The notes beneath the pieces were generated by a model, which ran no database searches, was not told where the DNA came from, and was given only the letters and a program-made list of their open reading frames with translations. Below, piece after piece: positions 1-8,460 of a stretch of DNA of 64,000 bases; position 1 is the stretch's first letter; the number at the start of each line of letters is the position of its first letter. The stretch comes from RGIG4034 sp045576455. Lineage in GTDB: Bacteria; Bacillota; Clostridia; Lachnospirales; Lachnospiraceae. The stretch lies in NCBI GenBank assembly GCA_045576455.1, contig JAZNGM010000001.1, positions 434,001 to 498,000 of the forward strand, given 5' to 3'. Position numbers and translations under genes: made by a program.

Positions 1-33
1 ACCGGTTAGTGGAAGAATTCAGAAAGAGTGAAA

Positions 34-1239
34 ATGAGTCTGTTTAGTAAATTATTCAAATGGAGAAAACAGCATAAGAAAAAGCGTGCGGAGAGTCTGA
101 TAGATGATGCCTCCATGCTTGATGAAGCGCTTAAAGGGTATGAGCCTTCCGTGGATCAGGAAGCGTTTGAGAATTTATTTGATGATGAACAACGGGAAAA
201 GTATGTCCGCACGTTGCTTGACCAGATGAGCGAGGCTTCTAAGCAGATGGATGAACTTTCTTGCGAGTATAACCTTGTTACAGGATACCTTACCGATATG
301 GAGGAAATTGAAGCACTTCCCGATAAGGAAAGAAATGCCATAACGGATTATGCAAAAAGAATTCATCGCTTGGAGTCAGAAAAAGACAGTTTTCAGGATA
401 AGCCATGCTATCTTGCGGAGGAAGAATACCGCCGTGTAGAAAAGATGGAAAAGGTAATACAGGAAGGAATCCGTAAAATCTCGGAGGCGGAAGAATACCG
501 TCATGTGATAAAGCGGGATCTTAAAAAACTTGAAATGGAGCGTAATGCTTATGAATACCGTAAGCAGGAGCTATATACAGAACAGCAGAATCTGAAAGGA
601 ATCGGAATTATTGGTTTTGTTTCATTAATTATTTGTATTGCGCTGCTGTTTGTAATGCAGTTCGCCCTTCAGTTGGATGCTACCATAGGATATTTGCTGG
701 TGGCGTGTGCGGCAATGATTTTTCTTACCGTCGTATATGTTAAAAACATCGATATGAAAAAAGAACATATTAATGTCGGCAAGGCGATAAACAAGCTTAT
801 TTTATTGCAGAACCGTGTCAAAATTAAATACGTTAACAATACCAACCTTTTAGATTATCTGTATTTAAAATACGAAACGGCCAGTGCCAAAGCATTGAGT
901 AATTTGTGGGAAAACTATTTGCTTGAAAAAGAAGAACACAAAAAATTTGAACAGACAATGGCAGACCTTGATTATTATAAGAAGGAACTTTTGAGTGTTT
1001 TACAGCGTATAAGAATCAGGGACCCGTATATATGGTTACATCAATCGGAGGCATTATTTAACCATAATGAGATGGTTGAGATACGCCATGGTCTTATTAC
1101 AAGAAGACAACAGTTAAGAAAACAAATGGAATATAACAAGGGAATTGCCACTACGGCACAACAAAAGTTAAAAGACCTTGTGACAGCATATCCTGCCTTT
1201 GCACCGAATGTGATTAAGTATATGGATATGTATGAATAA
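34..1239 (+). CDS. Coiled-coil membrane protein of unknown function
   Basis: A 401-residue protein whose first ~185 residues are highly charged (many E/K/R) and look like long coiled coil. Two hydrophobic segments follow at about residues 190-212 and 219-237, then a second charged helical region to the C-terminus. This predicts two cytoplasmic coiled-coil arms on a short membrane hairpin. The ATG at 34 is preferred because AGAAAGAG lies about 6 bases upstream; a GTG at 28 in the same frame is possible. An in-frame TAG at 7-9 limits the start. I do not recognise a named family. It sits upstream of a small protein and aroA on the same strand, probably as part of a longer operon entering from the left. 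Confidence 0.75.
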   Translation: MSLFSKLFKWRKQHKKKRAESLIDDASMLDEALKGYEPSVDQEAFENLFDDEQREKYVRTLLDQMSEASKQMDELSCEYNLVTGYLTDMEEIEALPDKERNAITDYAKRIHRLESEKDSFQDKPCYLAEEEYRRVEKMEKVIQEGIRKISEAEEYRHVIKRDLKKLEMERNAYEYRKQELYTEQQNLKGIGIIGFVSLIICIALLFVMQFALQLDATIGYLLVACAAMIFLTVVYVKNIDMKKEHINVGKAINKLILLQNRVKIKYVNNTNLLDYLYLKYETASAKALSNLWENYLLEKEEHKKFEQTMADLDYYKKELLSVLQRIRIRDPYIWLHQSEALFNHNEMVEIRHGLITRRQQLRKQMEYNKGIATTAQQKLKDLVTAYPAFAPNVIKYMDMYE

Positions 1240-1260
1240 AGTTAAGCAGGTGGATTGGAA

Positions 1261-1434
1261 ATGTTTGAAAGAATTGATTATATTGTAAAAAGAATAGATG
1301 GTGACTATGCTTATCTGGTTACGGTTGACAATGCGGACGGTGAAGAAAAATGTGTGGCACGTGCATTGCTTCCGGAATCCATTAGTGAGGGGACTAAAGT
1401 GAAATATGAAATGATGTCCTATGAGTTAATATAG
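1261..1434 (+). CDS. Small DUF3006-like protein
   Basis: A 57-residue reading frame starting at ATG 1261 with AGGTGG about 8 bases upstream and ending at TAG 1432-1434. The sequence pattern, a Y-x-V-x-R-I-D-G-D-Y-A start followed by A-L-L-P and a glycine turn (S-E-G-T-K-V), resembles the small beta-rich DUF3006 proteins of Firmicutes, which are usually 60-80 residues. No catalytic residues or membrane segment are evident. It fits between the coiled-coil gene and aroA with short spacers (21 and 25 bases), so co-transcription is likely. Family assignment is by eye and tentative; the gene itself is well supported by its ribosome site and spacing. Confidence 0.6.
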   Translation: MFERIDYIVKRIDGDYAYLVTVDNADGEEKCVARALLPESISEGTKVKYEMMSYELI

Positions 1435-1459
1435 ATAGTGAATATCGGAGAATTGGGTA

Positions 1460-2746
1460 ATGGAACAATATATCGTAAGACCAATGATACATCCTATAGA
1501 AAAAGAAGTTACGGTGCCGGGCTCTAAGAGTATGACAAACCGTGCGCTTTTTATGGCGGCCATGGCTTCAGGAAAAAGCGTGTTAAAGGGTGTATTGTTA
1601 AGTGATGATTCAAGAGTATTTTTAGGAAGCCTTTCTTCCTTAGGCTTTGAGGTTATAATAGATGAAGAAGGAAAAAGCGTTACGCTTACGGGAGAAGGCG
1701 GACGTATCCCTATTAACAATGCTACCATATACGTGGGAAGTGCCGGAACGGCAGCGCGTTTCCTTACGGCGTTGCTTGCCTTAAGCGATGGGGAAGCAAC
1801 TATTAACTGTTCAGAGCAGATGAAAGCACGTCCCATGAAGCCGTTATTTGATGCCTTGTCAGCATTAGGTGCAACGTTTACTTATCTTGAACAGGAAGGC
1901 TTTTTGCCGGTGCATGTAAAGGGAAGGGCTAAATCCTGTATGGCTAACGAAGTGTCACTCGATATCAGCAAGAGTACACAGTTTTTAAGCGCGTTGTTAA
2001 TGAGTGCGCCGCTACTTAAAAACGGACTTAAGATATGTATAACGAGTGAGAAAAAGCAAGGCTCTTACATAAATATTACCCGTAAGATGATGGAAAACTT
2101 TGGTGTGCATTCTGCGTTTGATGGTGAAAATTATACGGTGGCAGGAACGGAGCAGTACCTTTCGGGAGAATACAATATTGAGCCGGATGTATCGGCTGCA
2201 TGCTATTTTTATGCGCTTGCTGCATTAACCGGAAGCAGCATTATAGTGCGTGGGGTGCATTTTGATTCCATGCAGGGTGATATTAAGTTTTTGGAAGTTT
2301 TAAAGAAAATAGGATGTACGGTTTCGGATAGCCCGGAGGGCATCAAGGTTATCGGAAAAAGTGATTTGGCATATGAAGCAGTTGATATTAACATGAACGA
2401 TTTTTCCGATCAGACGATGACGTTGGCAGCCATGGCGCCGTTTATGTGCGGTACAACCGTGATAAGAAATGTAGGCCACATACGGCTTCAGGAATCGAAT
2501 AGGATGCAGGCGATTATTAATGAGCTTAATAAAGCCGGTATTGAATGCCGTGAAGAAGGTGATGATTTAATCATCAAGTCAGGCAAGGTACGCAGTACAA
2601 ATATAGCAACGTATGAAGATCACCGTATGGCGATGGCATTTTCCTTGCTGGGATTAAGGACAGAAGGAATTGTAATTCTTGACCCGATGTGTTGCAGCAA
2701 GACCTTTAAAGAATATTTTGAAGTATTAGACAGTTTATATGAATAA
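1460..2746 (+). CDS. aroA: 3-phosphoshikimate 1-carboxyvinyltransferase (EPSP synthase)
   Basis: A 428-residue protein, normal length for AroA. It joins phosphoenolpyruvate to shikimate-3-phosphate in the sixth step of the shikimate pathway in the cytosol. Family hallmarks visible are the N-terminal GSKSMTNRALFMAA motif (Lys and Arg bind both substrates), the GSAGTAARFLTALLA segment that binds PEP, and the C-terminal EDHRMAMAF signature. The ATG at 1460 has a GGAG about 9 bases upstream. It is the last gene of its operon and ends at a bidirectional terminator shared with the convergent beta-galactosidase gene. Its last codons are the first copy of a 14-bp tandem repeat. No other aromatic-pathway gene is in view. 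Confidence 0.96.
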   Translation: MEQYIVRPMIHPIEKEVTVPGSKSMTNRALFMAAMASGKSVLKGVLLSDDSRVFLGSLSSLGFEVIIDEEGKSVTLTGEGGRIPINNATIYVGSAGTAARFLTALLALSDGEATINCSEQMKARPMKPLFDALSALGATFTYLEQEGFLPVHVKGRAKSCMANEVSLDISKSTQFLSALLMSAPLLKNGLKICITSEKKQGSYINITRKMMENFGVHSAFDGENYTVAGTEQYLSGEYNIEPDVSAACYFYALAALTGSSIIVRGVHFDSMQGDIKFLEVLKKIGCTVSDSPEGIKVIGKSDLAYEAVDINMNDFSDQTMTLAAMAPFMCGTTVIRNVGHIRLQESNRMQAIINELNKAGIECREEGDDLIIKSGKVRSTNIATYEDHRMAMAFSLLGLRTEGIVILDPMCCSKTFKEYFEVLDSLYE

Positions 2747-2790
2747 AATTATATGAATAGAATTATATGAATAGAATTATATGAATAAAA
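2735..2790 (+). repeat. 14-bp tandem repeat, 4 copies, spanning the aroA stop
   Basis: Four head-to-tail copies of TTATATGAATARAA at 2735, 2749, 2763 and 2777. The first copy encodes the final residues of AroA and its TAA. Each further copy carries TAA or TAG, and because 14 is not a multiple of three these stops fall in all three frames. See the finding on stop-anchored repeats. Confidence 0.9.
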
Positions 2791-2794
2791 GAAC

Positions 2795-2847
2795 CGCCCA
2801 AAGCAGTATTGGAATATTTCCGATATTACCTTGGGCGATTTTGTTTT
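2795..2847. terminator. Bidirectional intrinsic terminator between aroA and lacZ
   Basis: CGCCCAA (2795) pairs with TTGGGCG (2831), and an inner TATTGG/CCGATA pairing extends the stem. On the + strand it is followed by ATTTTGTTTT; on the - strand by TTCTTTTA. It serves both convergent genes. Confidence 0.85.
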
Positions 2848-2874
2848 AATGAATTACTATTAATGAATTATTAT
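2847..2874 (-). repeat. 14-bp tandem duplication at the lacZ stop
   Basis: Two copies of TAATGAATTAYTAT (2847-2860 and 2861-2874, + strand). The beta-galactosidase TAA (complement of 2871-2873) lies in one copy and a TAG (complement of 2857-2859) in the other, 14 bases away and so in another frame. Confidence 0.75.
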
Positions 2875-5819
2875 TTTACAAAGAAGCTAAAGAGAATTTT
2901 TTTCTCATTTAACTGATACTGCGGTAATAATCCCGGACCGCAGGAGTTACTGCCGACACCGGACATCTTGTAGTCGATACAGAAGATGTTGGAGGCAGAC
3001 TTTTCAAGCTCGTAATAGTGATGTTTTTCAACCAGTTCTTCCTGTGTGTATTCAGAGAAGTTGATGGAGAAGTCGTTATCTGAGTTGAAGATTAGTTCTT
3101 CGCCGTTTCCGTAAACACTTGCATATTCGCAGGCAAAATGGGAACCGTTTTCCTGAGGACGTATATAATTCTCAAGTTCTTTTTCGGCCGTTGAAGTAAA
3201 GCTGTTGTAGCGGCTTGCACGATGCTTGTCCGGATAGCTTTCATAAGGACCGAAACCAAAATACTTGAGGTTATTAAGTGATTTCTTAAGGAAGAAACGG
3301 ATACCGAAACGTGGAAGGAACGGTAAATCCTTATGTACATCTGCATCCATGGAAATCTTCAATTCTGTTCCGAGGAAATCATATGTTAATTTAATTCTTG
3401 CAGCCGGTTCATGTACCGCATATCCCAATGAAAATTCTGCAGTTACCGTAACCATGTCATCATGCGCTTCGGCATTTATGGAATATAACTTGGTTTTCAG
3501 CATATTAAGATAAATCTTATGCCAGCCATTCTTAACATGGGCATCGTTATCGGTAGGTGCTCTGTATAAGTTGACTTCGCAAGGTGCATCTATCATTTCT
3601 TTTCCGTTTTTAACAAAAGAAACCATCATGGCGTTACGCTTTGAAATTTTAACATTACAGCTTTCGGAAGAAAGGATATAGAAGTCTTTTTCTTCCGTAA
3701 GGCTTGCTTTTGATGTAGCCGGTTCATAAGCTGAATTGTCTCTGTACAATTCAAACTGGTCGAAACCAACGTTTTCGCCATTTATATAGTAATCAAAGTC
3801 GATGGTTACATGCTTTCCGGTAATGCCCTTTGCCTTATCAATGGTAAAGGTCTGTGTTTGATGCGGTGCAATATCCGGTGTAAGCGTTCCTTTTTCAATG
3901 ACGGTTTCATTGTCGCGGATTTCGTATGCAATGCTGCAGTTGTCGCTAAAACGCATGAAATCAAGCTTACTTTCAAAGGTAAATTTTCCGTCACTGTAAG
4001 AAGCACGGATCGGGCGGTATACATTACGCATTTCGAGGGCACCGATATGTGGTGTTCTGTCCGGGTATACAAGACCATCGATACAGAAGTTGCCATCATG
4101 GACTACTTCGCCAAAATCACCGCCGTAGGCATACGTACCGTCTTCTCTTAAAATACCGTGGTCACACCATTCCCATACAAAGGCGCCGCATACCATGTCA
4201 TTGTCATATATTGCCTGCCAGTAATCTTCCAAGTCACCCGGTCCGTTACCCATGGCATGGCAGTATTCGCATAATACGAGAGGTCTTAAGTTGGCATTCT
4301 GCTCGCTTTCCGGGTAATTGCGTACATAATTGGTGTCGCTGTACATTCTTGAAACAACATCAAGTTCCTTATCACCCTTTTCATCAAGGCAGTGGACAGA
4401 GCTTTCGTAATGAACAAGACGTGTGTCATCCATTTCTTTAATAATGCGTACGGATTCGCGGAAGGCATCACTGTAACCACTTTCGTTACCAAGGGACCAG
4501 AATACTACGCAAGGGCGGTTGATATCACGGGATACCAATAACCTGTGTCTGTCATTAATGGCTTCTTTGAATCTTATATCCTGTGCCAGCATGGAAATAC
4601 CGCGATAGCCGTCTTTCCATGAGAAGGTGTTATATACTTCAACGCTTCCGTGTGCCTCAATATCTGCTTCGTCAATTACATAAAGACCTATTTCATCACA
4701 CAGCTTATAAAATACGGGTGCATTAGGATAGTGCGAGGTACGGACTGCGTTTACGTTCAATTTTTTCATTAACAGAAGGTCGTCGCGCATTTTGGCAATA
4801 TCACAGCTTGCGCCGGTATCAGGATAGGAGTCGTGGCGGTTCACACCACGGAAAGAAATTTTAGTGCCGTTTATTTTAACAATACCGTTTTCAATCGCAA
4901 TGGTGCGGATACCTGCTTTTTCGATAATGCATTCCGACCCGCAATGGATATGTAAGGTATATAAATGCGGTGTTTCAGCATTCCAGAATACAGGGTTATC
5001 AATGTTAAAGCTTACATTGTTACCATTAAGTGTATTAATGAAAGTACCGTCCGGTGAATACAGGGAAACCGTACATTCGGCTTCTGACTGAATATCCACA
5101 TTGATGCAGGCACTTGAAAAGTCGTCAGCAACAGGTGTTGTTACCTTGTAGTCAACAATGCCGCCGTTTTCGCGGGATACGATATATACGTCACGGAAAA
5201 TACCGGACATACGCCATTTGTCCTGATCTTCCAGATAAGTTCCGTCACAGTATTTAAGAACCGCAACACCGATTTCGTTAGTGCCTTCTGTTAAATAAGA
5301 AGTAATGTCGAATTCGCTCGTTGCATGGGATACCTGGCTGTAGCCTACAAATTTTTTGTTTATATATAAGTAGAAACAGGAATCCACGCCTTCAAAGGCA
5401 AGGATTTTTTTCGTGCCGTCCGGTGTGTAGGTGTAGTCTTTACGGTATACACCTACGGGATTTTCATCAGGAACATAAGGCACGTTGTAAGGGATAGGAT
5501 AGCGCACGTTGGTATATTGCGGCTTGTCATATCCGTGCAACTGCCAGTTTGACGGAACGCTGAGTGTATTTGTGCGTGCAACGTCTAAGAAGTTGTCCGG
5601 CAAATCATAGAGTGTTTCATAATAGTCAAAGAACCAGTCGCCGTTTAAAAGCGTAACCAGTCCGTTATTTTCTTTGGCATAAATATCGGAGCCTGTAACC
5701 GCTGCATCCTTACAATCTGCTGCTTTATGCGGAATGAAGTAAGCGTGTGGTGCAAGTGTTCCGACATGGAAGACGGTTAAGTCTTCGTGATAAATCATGT
5801 GTGATTTTTGCTGATTCAT
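2871..5819 (-). CDS. lacZ: GH2 beta-galactosidase
   Basis: A 982-residue glycoside hydrolase of family 2, close to the ~1000 residues of LacZ. It hydrolyses terminal beta-galactosides with retention. The order is a sugar-binding jelly roll (GDWFFDYYE, SNWQLHGYDKPQYTN), Ig-like domains, the TIM barrel with acid/base Glu at about 446 in WSLGNES and nucleophile Glu at about 518 in LCEYCHAMGNG, then the C-terminal small-chain domain (RAPTDND, GFGPYESYPDKH). There is no signal peptide, so it is intracellular. The frame is open up to 5963, but ATG 5819 is chosen because AAGGGGG sits just upstream and family similarity begins there. It is divergent from the ECF sigma gene. Whether lactose or plant galactosides are the substrate cannot be told from sequence. 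Confidence 0.95.
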   Translation of the reverse strand: MNQQKSHMIYHEDLTVFHVGTLAPHAYFIPHKAADCKDAAVTGSDIYAKENNGLVTLLNGDWFFDYYETLYDLPDNFLDVARTNTLSVPSNWQLHGYDKPQYTNVRYPIPYNVPYVPDENPVGVYRKDYTYTPDGTKKILAFEGVDSCFYLYINKKFVGYSQVSHATSEFDITSYLTEGTNEIGVAVLKYCDGTYLEDQDKWRMSGIFRDVYIVSRENGGIVDYKVTTPVADDFSSACINVDIQSEAECTVSLYSPDGTFINTLNGNNVSFNIDNPVFWNAETPHLYTLHIHCGSECIIEKAGIRTIAIENGIVKINGTKISFRGVNRHDSYPDTGASCDIAKMRDDLLLMKKLNVNAVRTSHYPNAPVFYKLCDEIGLYVIDEADIEAHGSVEVYNTFSWKDGYRGISMLAQDIRFKEAINDRHRLLVSRDINRPCVVFWSLGNESGYSDAFRESVRIIKEMDDTRLVHYESSVHCLDEKGDKELDVVSRMYSDTNYVRNYPESEQNANLRPLVLCEYCHAMGNGPGDLEDYWQAIYDNDMVCGAFVWEWCDHGILREDGTYAYGGDFGEVVHDGNFCIDGLVYPDRTPHIGALEMRNVYRPIRASYSDGKFTFESKLDFMRFSDNCSIAYEIRDNETVIEKGTLTPDIAPHQTQTFTIDKAKGITGKHVTIDFDYYINGENVGFDQFELYRDNSAYEPATSKASLTEEKDFYILSSESCNVKISKRNAMMVSFVKNGKEMIDAPCEVNLYRAPTDNDAHVKNGWHKIYLNMLKTKLYSINAEAHDDMVTVTAEFSLGYAVHEPAARIKLTYDFLGTELKISMDADVHKDLPFLPRFGIRFFLKKSLNNLKYFGFGPYESYPDKHRASRYNSFTSTAEKELENYIRPQENGSHFACEYASVYGNGEELIFNSDNDFSINFSEYTQEELVEKHHYYELEKSASNIFCIDYKMSGVGSNSCGPGLLPQYQLNEKKILFSFFVK

Positions 5820-6004
5820 AGGAACCCCCTTATAGATTTTTAGATTACTTTTTGACGATAGCATTTTTCCTTCTGTTTTGTAAATGTAGTATACTGTCCA
5901 GTTTGCGCGACGGATTAATCGAAAATAATCAAAAAAATAGTAGAAAAAAGTAATAAAATACATTACACTGTAAAAGTTCTATGAAAGAAGGATGAGGGTA
6001 TTAT

Positions 6005-6589
6005 ATGATAGCAGAACCAAATGATTCTAAGAAATCAGACCCTACGGAAGATAATCATGAGAAGATTATGGCACTATATGATGCGCACTACAAAGTCATG
6101 TATTATATTGCCAGGGAAATATTGAAGGATGACAGTTTGGCGGAGGACGCCGTGTCAACTACATTTATCCGTCTCATTGAAAATAAGGATAAGATTAATC
6201 TGCCGGAAGTCGATAAGGCAAGAACGTTTCTTGTGACGGTGGTAAGAAATGTTGCCATTGATATGCGGAGAAGACAGCAGTTAATACAGTTTACACCATT
6301 GGAAAAAGTGGTAGAGGAAACGGTTCCCGATAACAGGGAAAATGTGGAAGGCGTAATCGAATACCGTGAAACGGTGAAAGAGCTGGAAACAATCATTGTA
6401 AAGCTTAAGAAAAAGTATCGGGATGTGCTTTATCTTAAGGTAGTTAAGGGGATGAAAGACGAAGAGATATGTGCCGTCCTTGACATAAGCAGGGAAAATC
6501 TCCGAGTCAGATTATTCAGGGCACGGGAACAGATAATGAAGGAAATGGATAAGGGGAAGTTAAAGAAAGCGTATGAAAAGTATAAATGA
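6005..6589 (+). CDS. ECF-type RNA polymerase sigma factor
   Basis: A 194-residue extracytoplasmic-function sigma factor. The sigma-2 region spans roughly residues 20-90 (YDAHYKVMYYIAREIL, AEDAVSTTFIRLI) and the sigma-4 helix-turn-helix is near residues 125-180 (LKKKYRDVLYLKVVKGMKDEEICAVLDISRENLRVRLFRAR, split here for length). It should direct polymerase to a small stress or envelope regulon. AGGATGAGGG precedes the ATG by about 8 bases. The stop overlaps the start of the next gene by 17 bases, which is the usual translational coupling of sigma and anti-sigma. The target promoters are unknown; the secreted-protein gene at 7417 is a natural candidate. Confidence 0.92.
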   Translation: MIAEPNDSKKSDPTEDNHEKIMALYDAHYKVMYYIAREILKDDSLAEDAVSTTFIRLIENKDKINLPEVDKARTFLVTVVRNVAIDMRRRQQLIQFTPLEKVVEETVPDNRENVEGVIEYRETVKELETIIVKLKKKYRDVLYLKVVKGMKDEEICAVLDISRENLRVRLFRAREQIMKEMDKGKLKKAYEKYK

Positions 6590-7289
6590 TGTAACCGATG
6601 AAGCAATTTTTCAGGCACTTAATAATGTGTATGAACAGGAAGATGAACAGCTTTTGGAAGAAATGAAGAGCGCAGATTTTGTGCTCGATAAAGAAACTGA
6701 ACAACGGATGCGTAAGAAAATTGAAACGTATTCCAAGAAAAACAGACGTATCGTCCGCATAAAGAGGACGTTACGTTTTTGTGCTCTTATTATGTTTGTG
6801 TTAATTACTGTAAGTACGGTCGGCGTGGCGACGGCAAGTATGTATAAGGATATTTTGAACCCGAGGATTAATACGGATGAGGATACGCTGGATTTTAATT
6901 TTGACTTAAATGGAGAATCTGTGCCGGTTAGTGAAATTGAAGTGAAGTTTGCTTGGCTTCCGGATGGGTATGTTGAATCAGATATATCTTATAGAAATGA
7001 AAAAATCATTTGGCATATGGAGAAGGATAATGCATTATGCACGTGTAGTGTAGAAAAGCCGATATCGAATAAACGTTTTAATGCAGAAGTATTATCATGG
7101 GAGCCGGTTATGGTAAATGGAAATCCAGGATATTTTTTTGGAACTGTGGAAAATCGCATGTGGATTGTGAGTTGGGAATATAAGGGGTATATTTGTACAG
7201 TTAAGTTTGCGGAGGATACTAGTATGGATAAAGAGACTATATTAAAAATTGCAGCGGGGGTAACTCTCCAACCCAAAAGTAAGAAATAA
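6573..7289 (+). CDS. Membrane anti-sigma factor with DUF4367 domain
   Basis: A 238-residue protein with a charged cytosolic N-terminal region (residues 1-65), one transmembrane helix at about 68-90 (FCALIMFVLITVSTVGVATA), and an extracellular domain resembling DUF4367 (from WLPDGYVE to the C-terminal AAGVTL). This layout and its 17-base overlap with the ECF sigma gene indicate the cognate anti-sigma factor, which would hold the sigma at the membrane until the outer domain senses a signal. The ligand is unknown. An alternative start exists a few codons downstream (ATG 6588), but the longer start couples better with the sigma gene. Tandem AAATAA motifs surround its stop. Confidence 0.8.
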   Translation: MKSINDVTDEAIFQALNNVYEQEDEQLLEEMKSADFVLDKETEQRMRKKIETYSKKNRRIVRIKRTLRFCALIMFVLITVSTVGVATASMYKDILNPRINTDEDTLDFNFDLNGESVPVSEIEVKFAWLPDGYVESDISYRNEKIIWHMEKDNALCTCSVEKPISNKRFNAEVLSWEPVMVNGNPGYFFGTVENRMWIVSWEYKGYICTVKFAEDTSMDKETILKIAAGVTLQPKSKK

Positions 7290-7416
7290 CATGAAATAAA
7301 TCAAATAAAAAAATATAATTTAAATTTTTAAAATATTTTGTAACAATTCTTCACTTCGTTCGTTTTTATGTATAGGGGTAAGACTTCTATACCATAATGA
7401 CGAAAGGAGTGAGAAC

Positions 7417-7917
7417 GTGAAAAAGATAAGAAGAAAAGTGGCACTGGCATTAGCCGTGGTTATGTTACTGGGCTCCTCTCTTACCACCCATGCGCAGGGA
7501 GCGGAGAAAGAAGTTAAGAAAACAAACCAGGAAATTGCGAATGAAATGCTGGATGCATTTGTGGAATCCGTTAAGAACAATACGTTTGTGCAACCAAGAT
7601 GGCAGTACACACTTTATATGGATTTTGGGTTTAGTGTTGCCAGCGGTACGGCGTACATTGATTTGGATGTAACCGGAAGAGTTGGCGTGGAAGAAATCTA
7701 TGCGACCGTTGTTATCAGCCGCTATAATTCGTATACAGGTCTTTATGATCATGTACATACCTTCCCGACCCAGCATGCATATGGAAGAGTACTGTATTAC
7801 TATGATGAGCATTTCCCGATGGCCGCGGGACAGCGTTATAATGCAACCGTATCTGCCGTTGTATTTAAGGACGGACAGGCAGAACAAGTATACTCTGTAA
7901 GAAGTTATGATTATTAA
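7417..7917 (+). CDS. Secreted protein of unknown function
   Basis: A 166-residue protein with a clear Sec signal peptide (KKIRRK, hydrophobic stretch to about residue 24, cleavage likely after THA). The mature part has a short acidic/basic helix and then alternating aromatic beta-strand patterns (YTLYMDFGFSVASGTAYIDL, RVLYYYDEHF), which suggests a small beta-sandwich. The start is GTG 7417, supported by AAAGGAG 8 bases upstream; a C-terminal anchor is absent. It follows the sigma/anti-sigma pair at a 127-base gap that contains TGTAACA and CGTT elements compatible with an ECF promoter, so it may belong to that regulon. No named family was recognised. Confidence 0.7.
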   Translation: MKKIRRKVALALAVVMLLGSSLTTHAQGAEKEVKKTNQEIANEMLDAFVESVKNNTFVQPRWQYTLYMDFGFSVASGTAYIDLDVTGRVGVEEIYATVVISRYNSYTGLYDHVHTFPTQHAYGRVLYYYDEHFPMAAGQRYNATVSAVVFKDGQAEQVYSVRSYDY

Positions 7918-7984
7918 AAATCAAGAAGTATTATAAAACGTATTAAAAAATGAAACTGAAAACAAAATGTAAGTGTTACGTATG

Positions 7985-8079
7985 GTCCGGCCCCGTGAAC
8001 CGGACTAACAAAAAGTAAGGTGGGAGAAATTCCCGCACAATCATTCAATCCGCCTTTGGCGGGAAAATACATGTATTTT
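7985..8079 (+). ncRNA. Hairpin-rich structured RNA candidate
   Basis: Three consecutive GC-rich hairpins stand out in an AT-rich non-coding stretch: GTCCGG/CCGGAC with a CCCCGTGAA loop (7985-8005), a GTGGGA/TCCCGCAC helix with one bulge (8020-8038), and a perfect CCGCC-TTT-GGCGG (8050-8062). A perfect 16-bp palindrome AAAATACATGTATTTT follows (8064-8079). There is no credible reading frame here. It does not match a riboswitch class that I can place with confidence. It may be a 3' UTR element of the secreted-protein gene or part of a leader for the GGDEF gene. Confidence 0.45.
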
Positions 8080-8320
8080 AAATATTAATTATTAATTAAA
8101 CAATATCTCATTTATGCTAATATCCATTTATACCGTGGATCGGCAAATTTATTTTTGTATTTATTATTAAGTAATCTTAAGTATTAGGGACAAAAAATAG
8201 CTAATAGAGGCTACAACAACGCATATTGTATTATGTCGAAGTGACAAAGCTTGCAAAATTAAAATTCTAAACATTAATTCTAAACATTTATTTAAAACAT
8301 TAAAAACTGAATATTGAGAC
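8080..8320. other. AT-rich non-coding stretch
   Basis: No convincing gene on either strand. Around 8264-8302 it holds imperfect ~14-bp repeats built on CTAAACATT. It links the hairpin-rich segment to the terminator at 8321. Confidence 0.5.
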
Positions 8321-8370
8321 AAAGAGCCTTGTATAACAACCCCATTTGTTATAAAAAGGCTCTTTTTATT
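8321..8370 (+). terminator. Strong intrinsic terminator upstream of the GGDEF gene
   Basis: AAAGAGCCTT plus TATAACAA pair with TTGTTATA plus AAGGCTCTTT around a short C-rich loop, followed by TTTTTATT. It lies 90 bases before the GGDEF start, so it either ends transcripts from the left or acts as an attenuator. Confidence 0.85.
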
Positions 8371-8460
8371 CATACAAAATTATATAAAAGACTAGCCAGA
8401 AAGCGATGAGTATGCGAAAATGAATAAAAGGTATCAGGGGATTTGGAGGCATTTACGAAA

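Noticed and set aside
5820..5963. Longer beta-galactosidase N-terminus
   Set aside because: The extra 48 codons are Phe/Tyr/Lys-rich with no ribosome site; ATG 5819 has AAGGGGG in place and starts family similarity.
7985..8079. Cobalamin or c-di-GMP riboswitch
   Set aside because: The B12-box and the GEMM core sequences could not be aligned; hairpins alone are not enough.
8167..8373. 68-codon frame on the minus strand
   Set aside because: It covers the terminator hairpin, has low-complexity AT-driven composition and no ribosome site.
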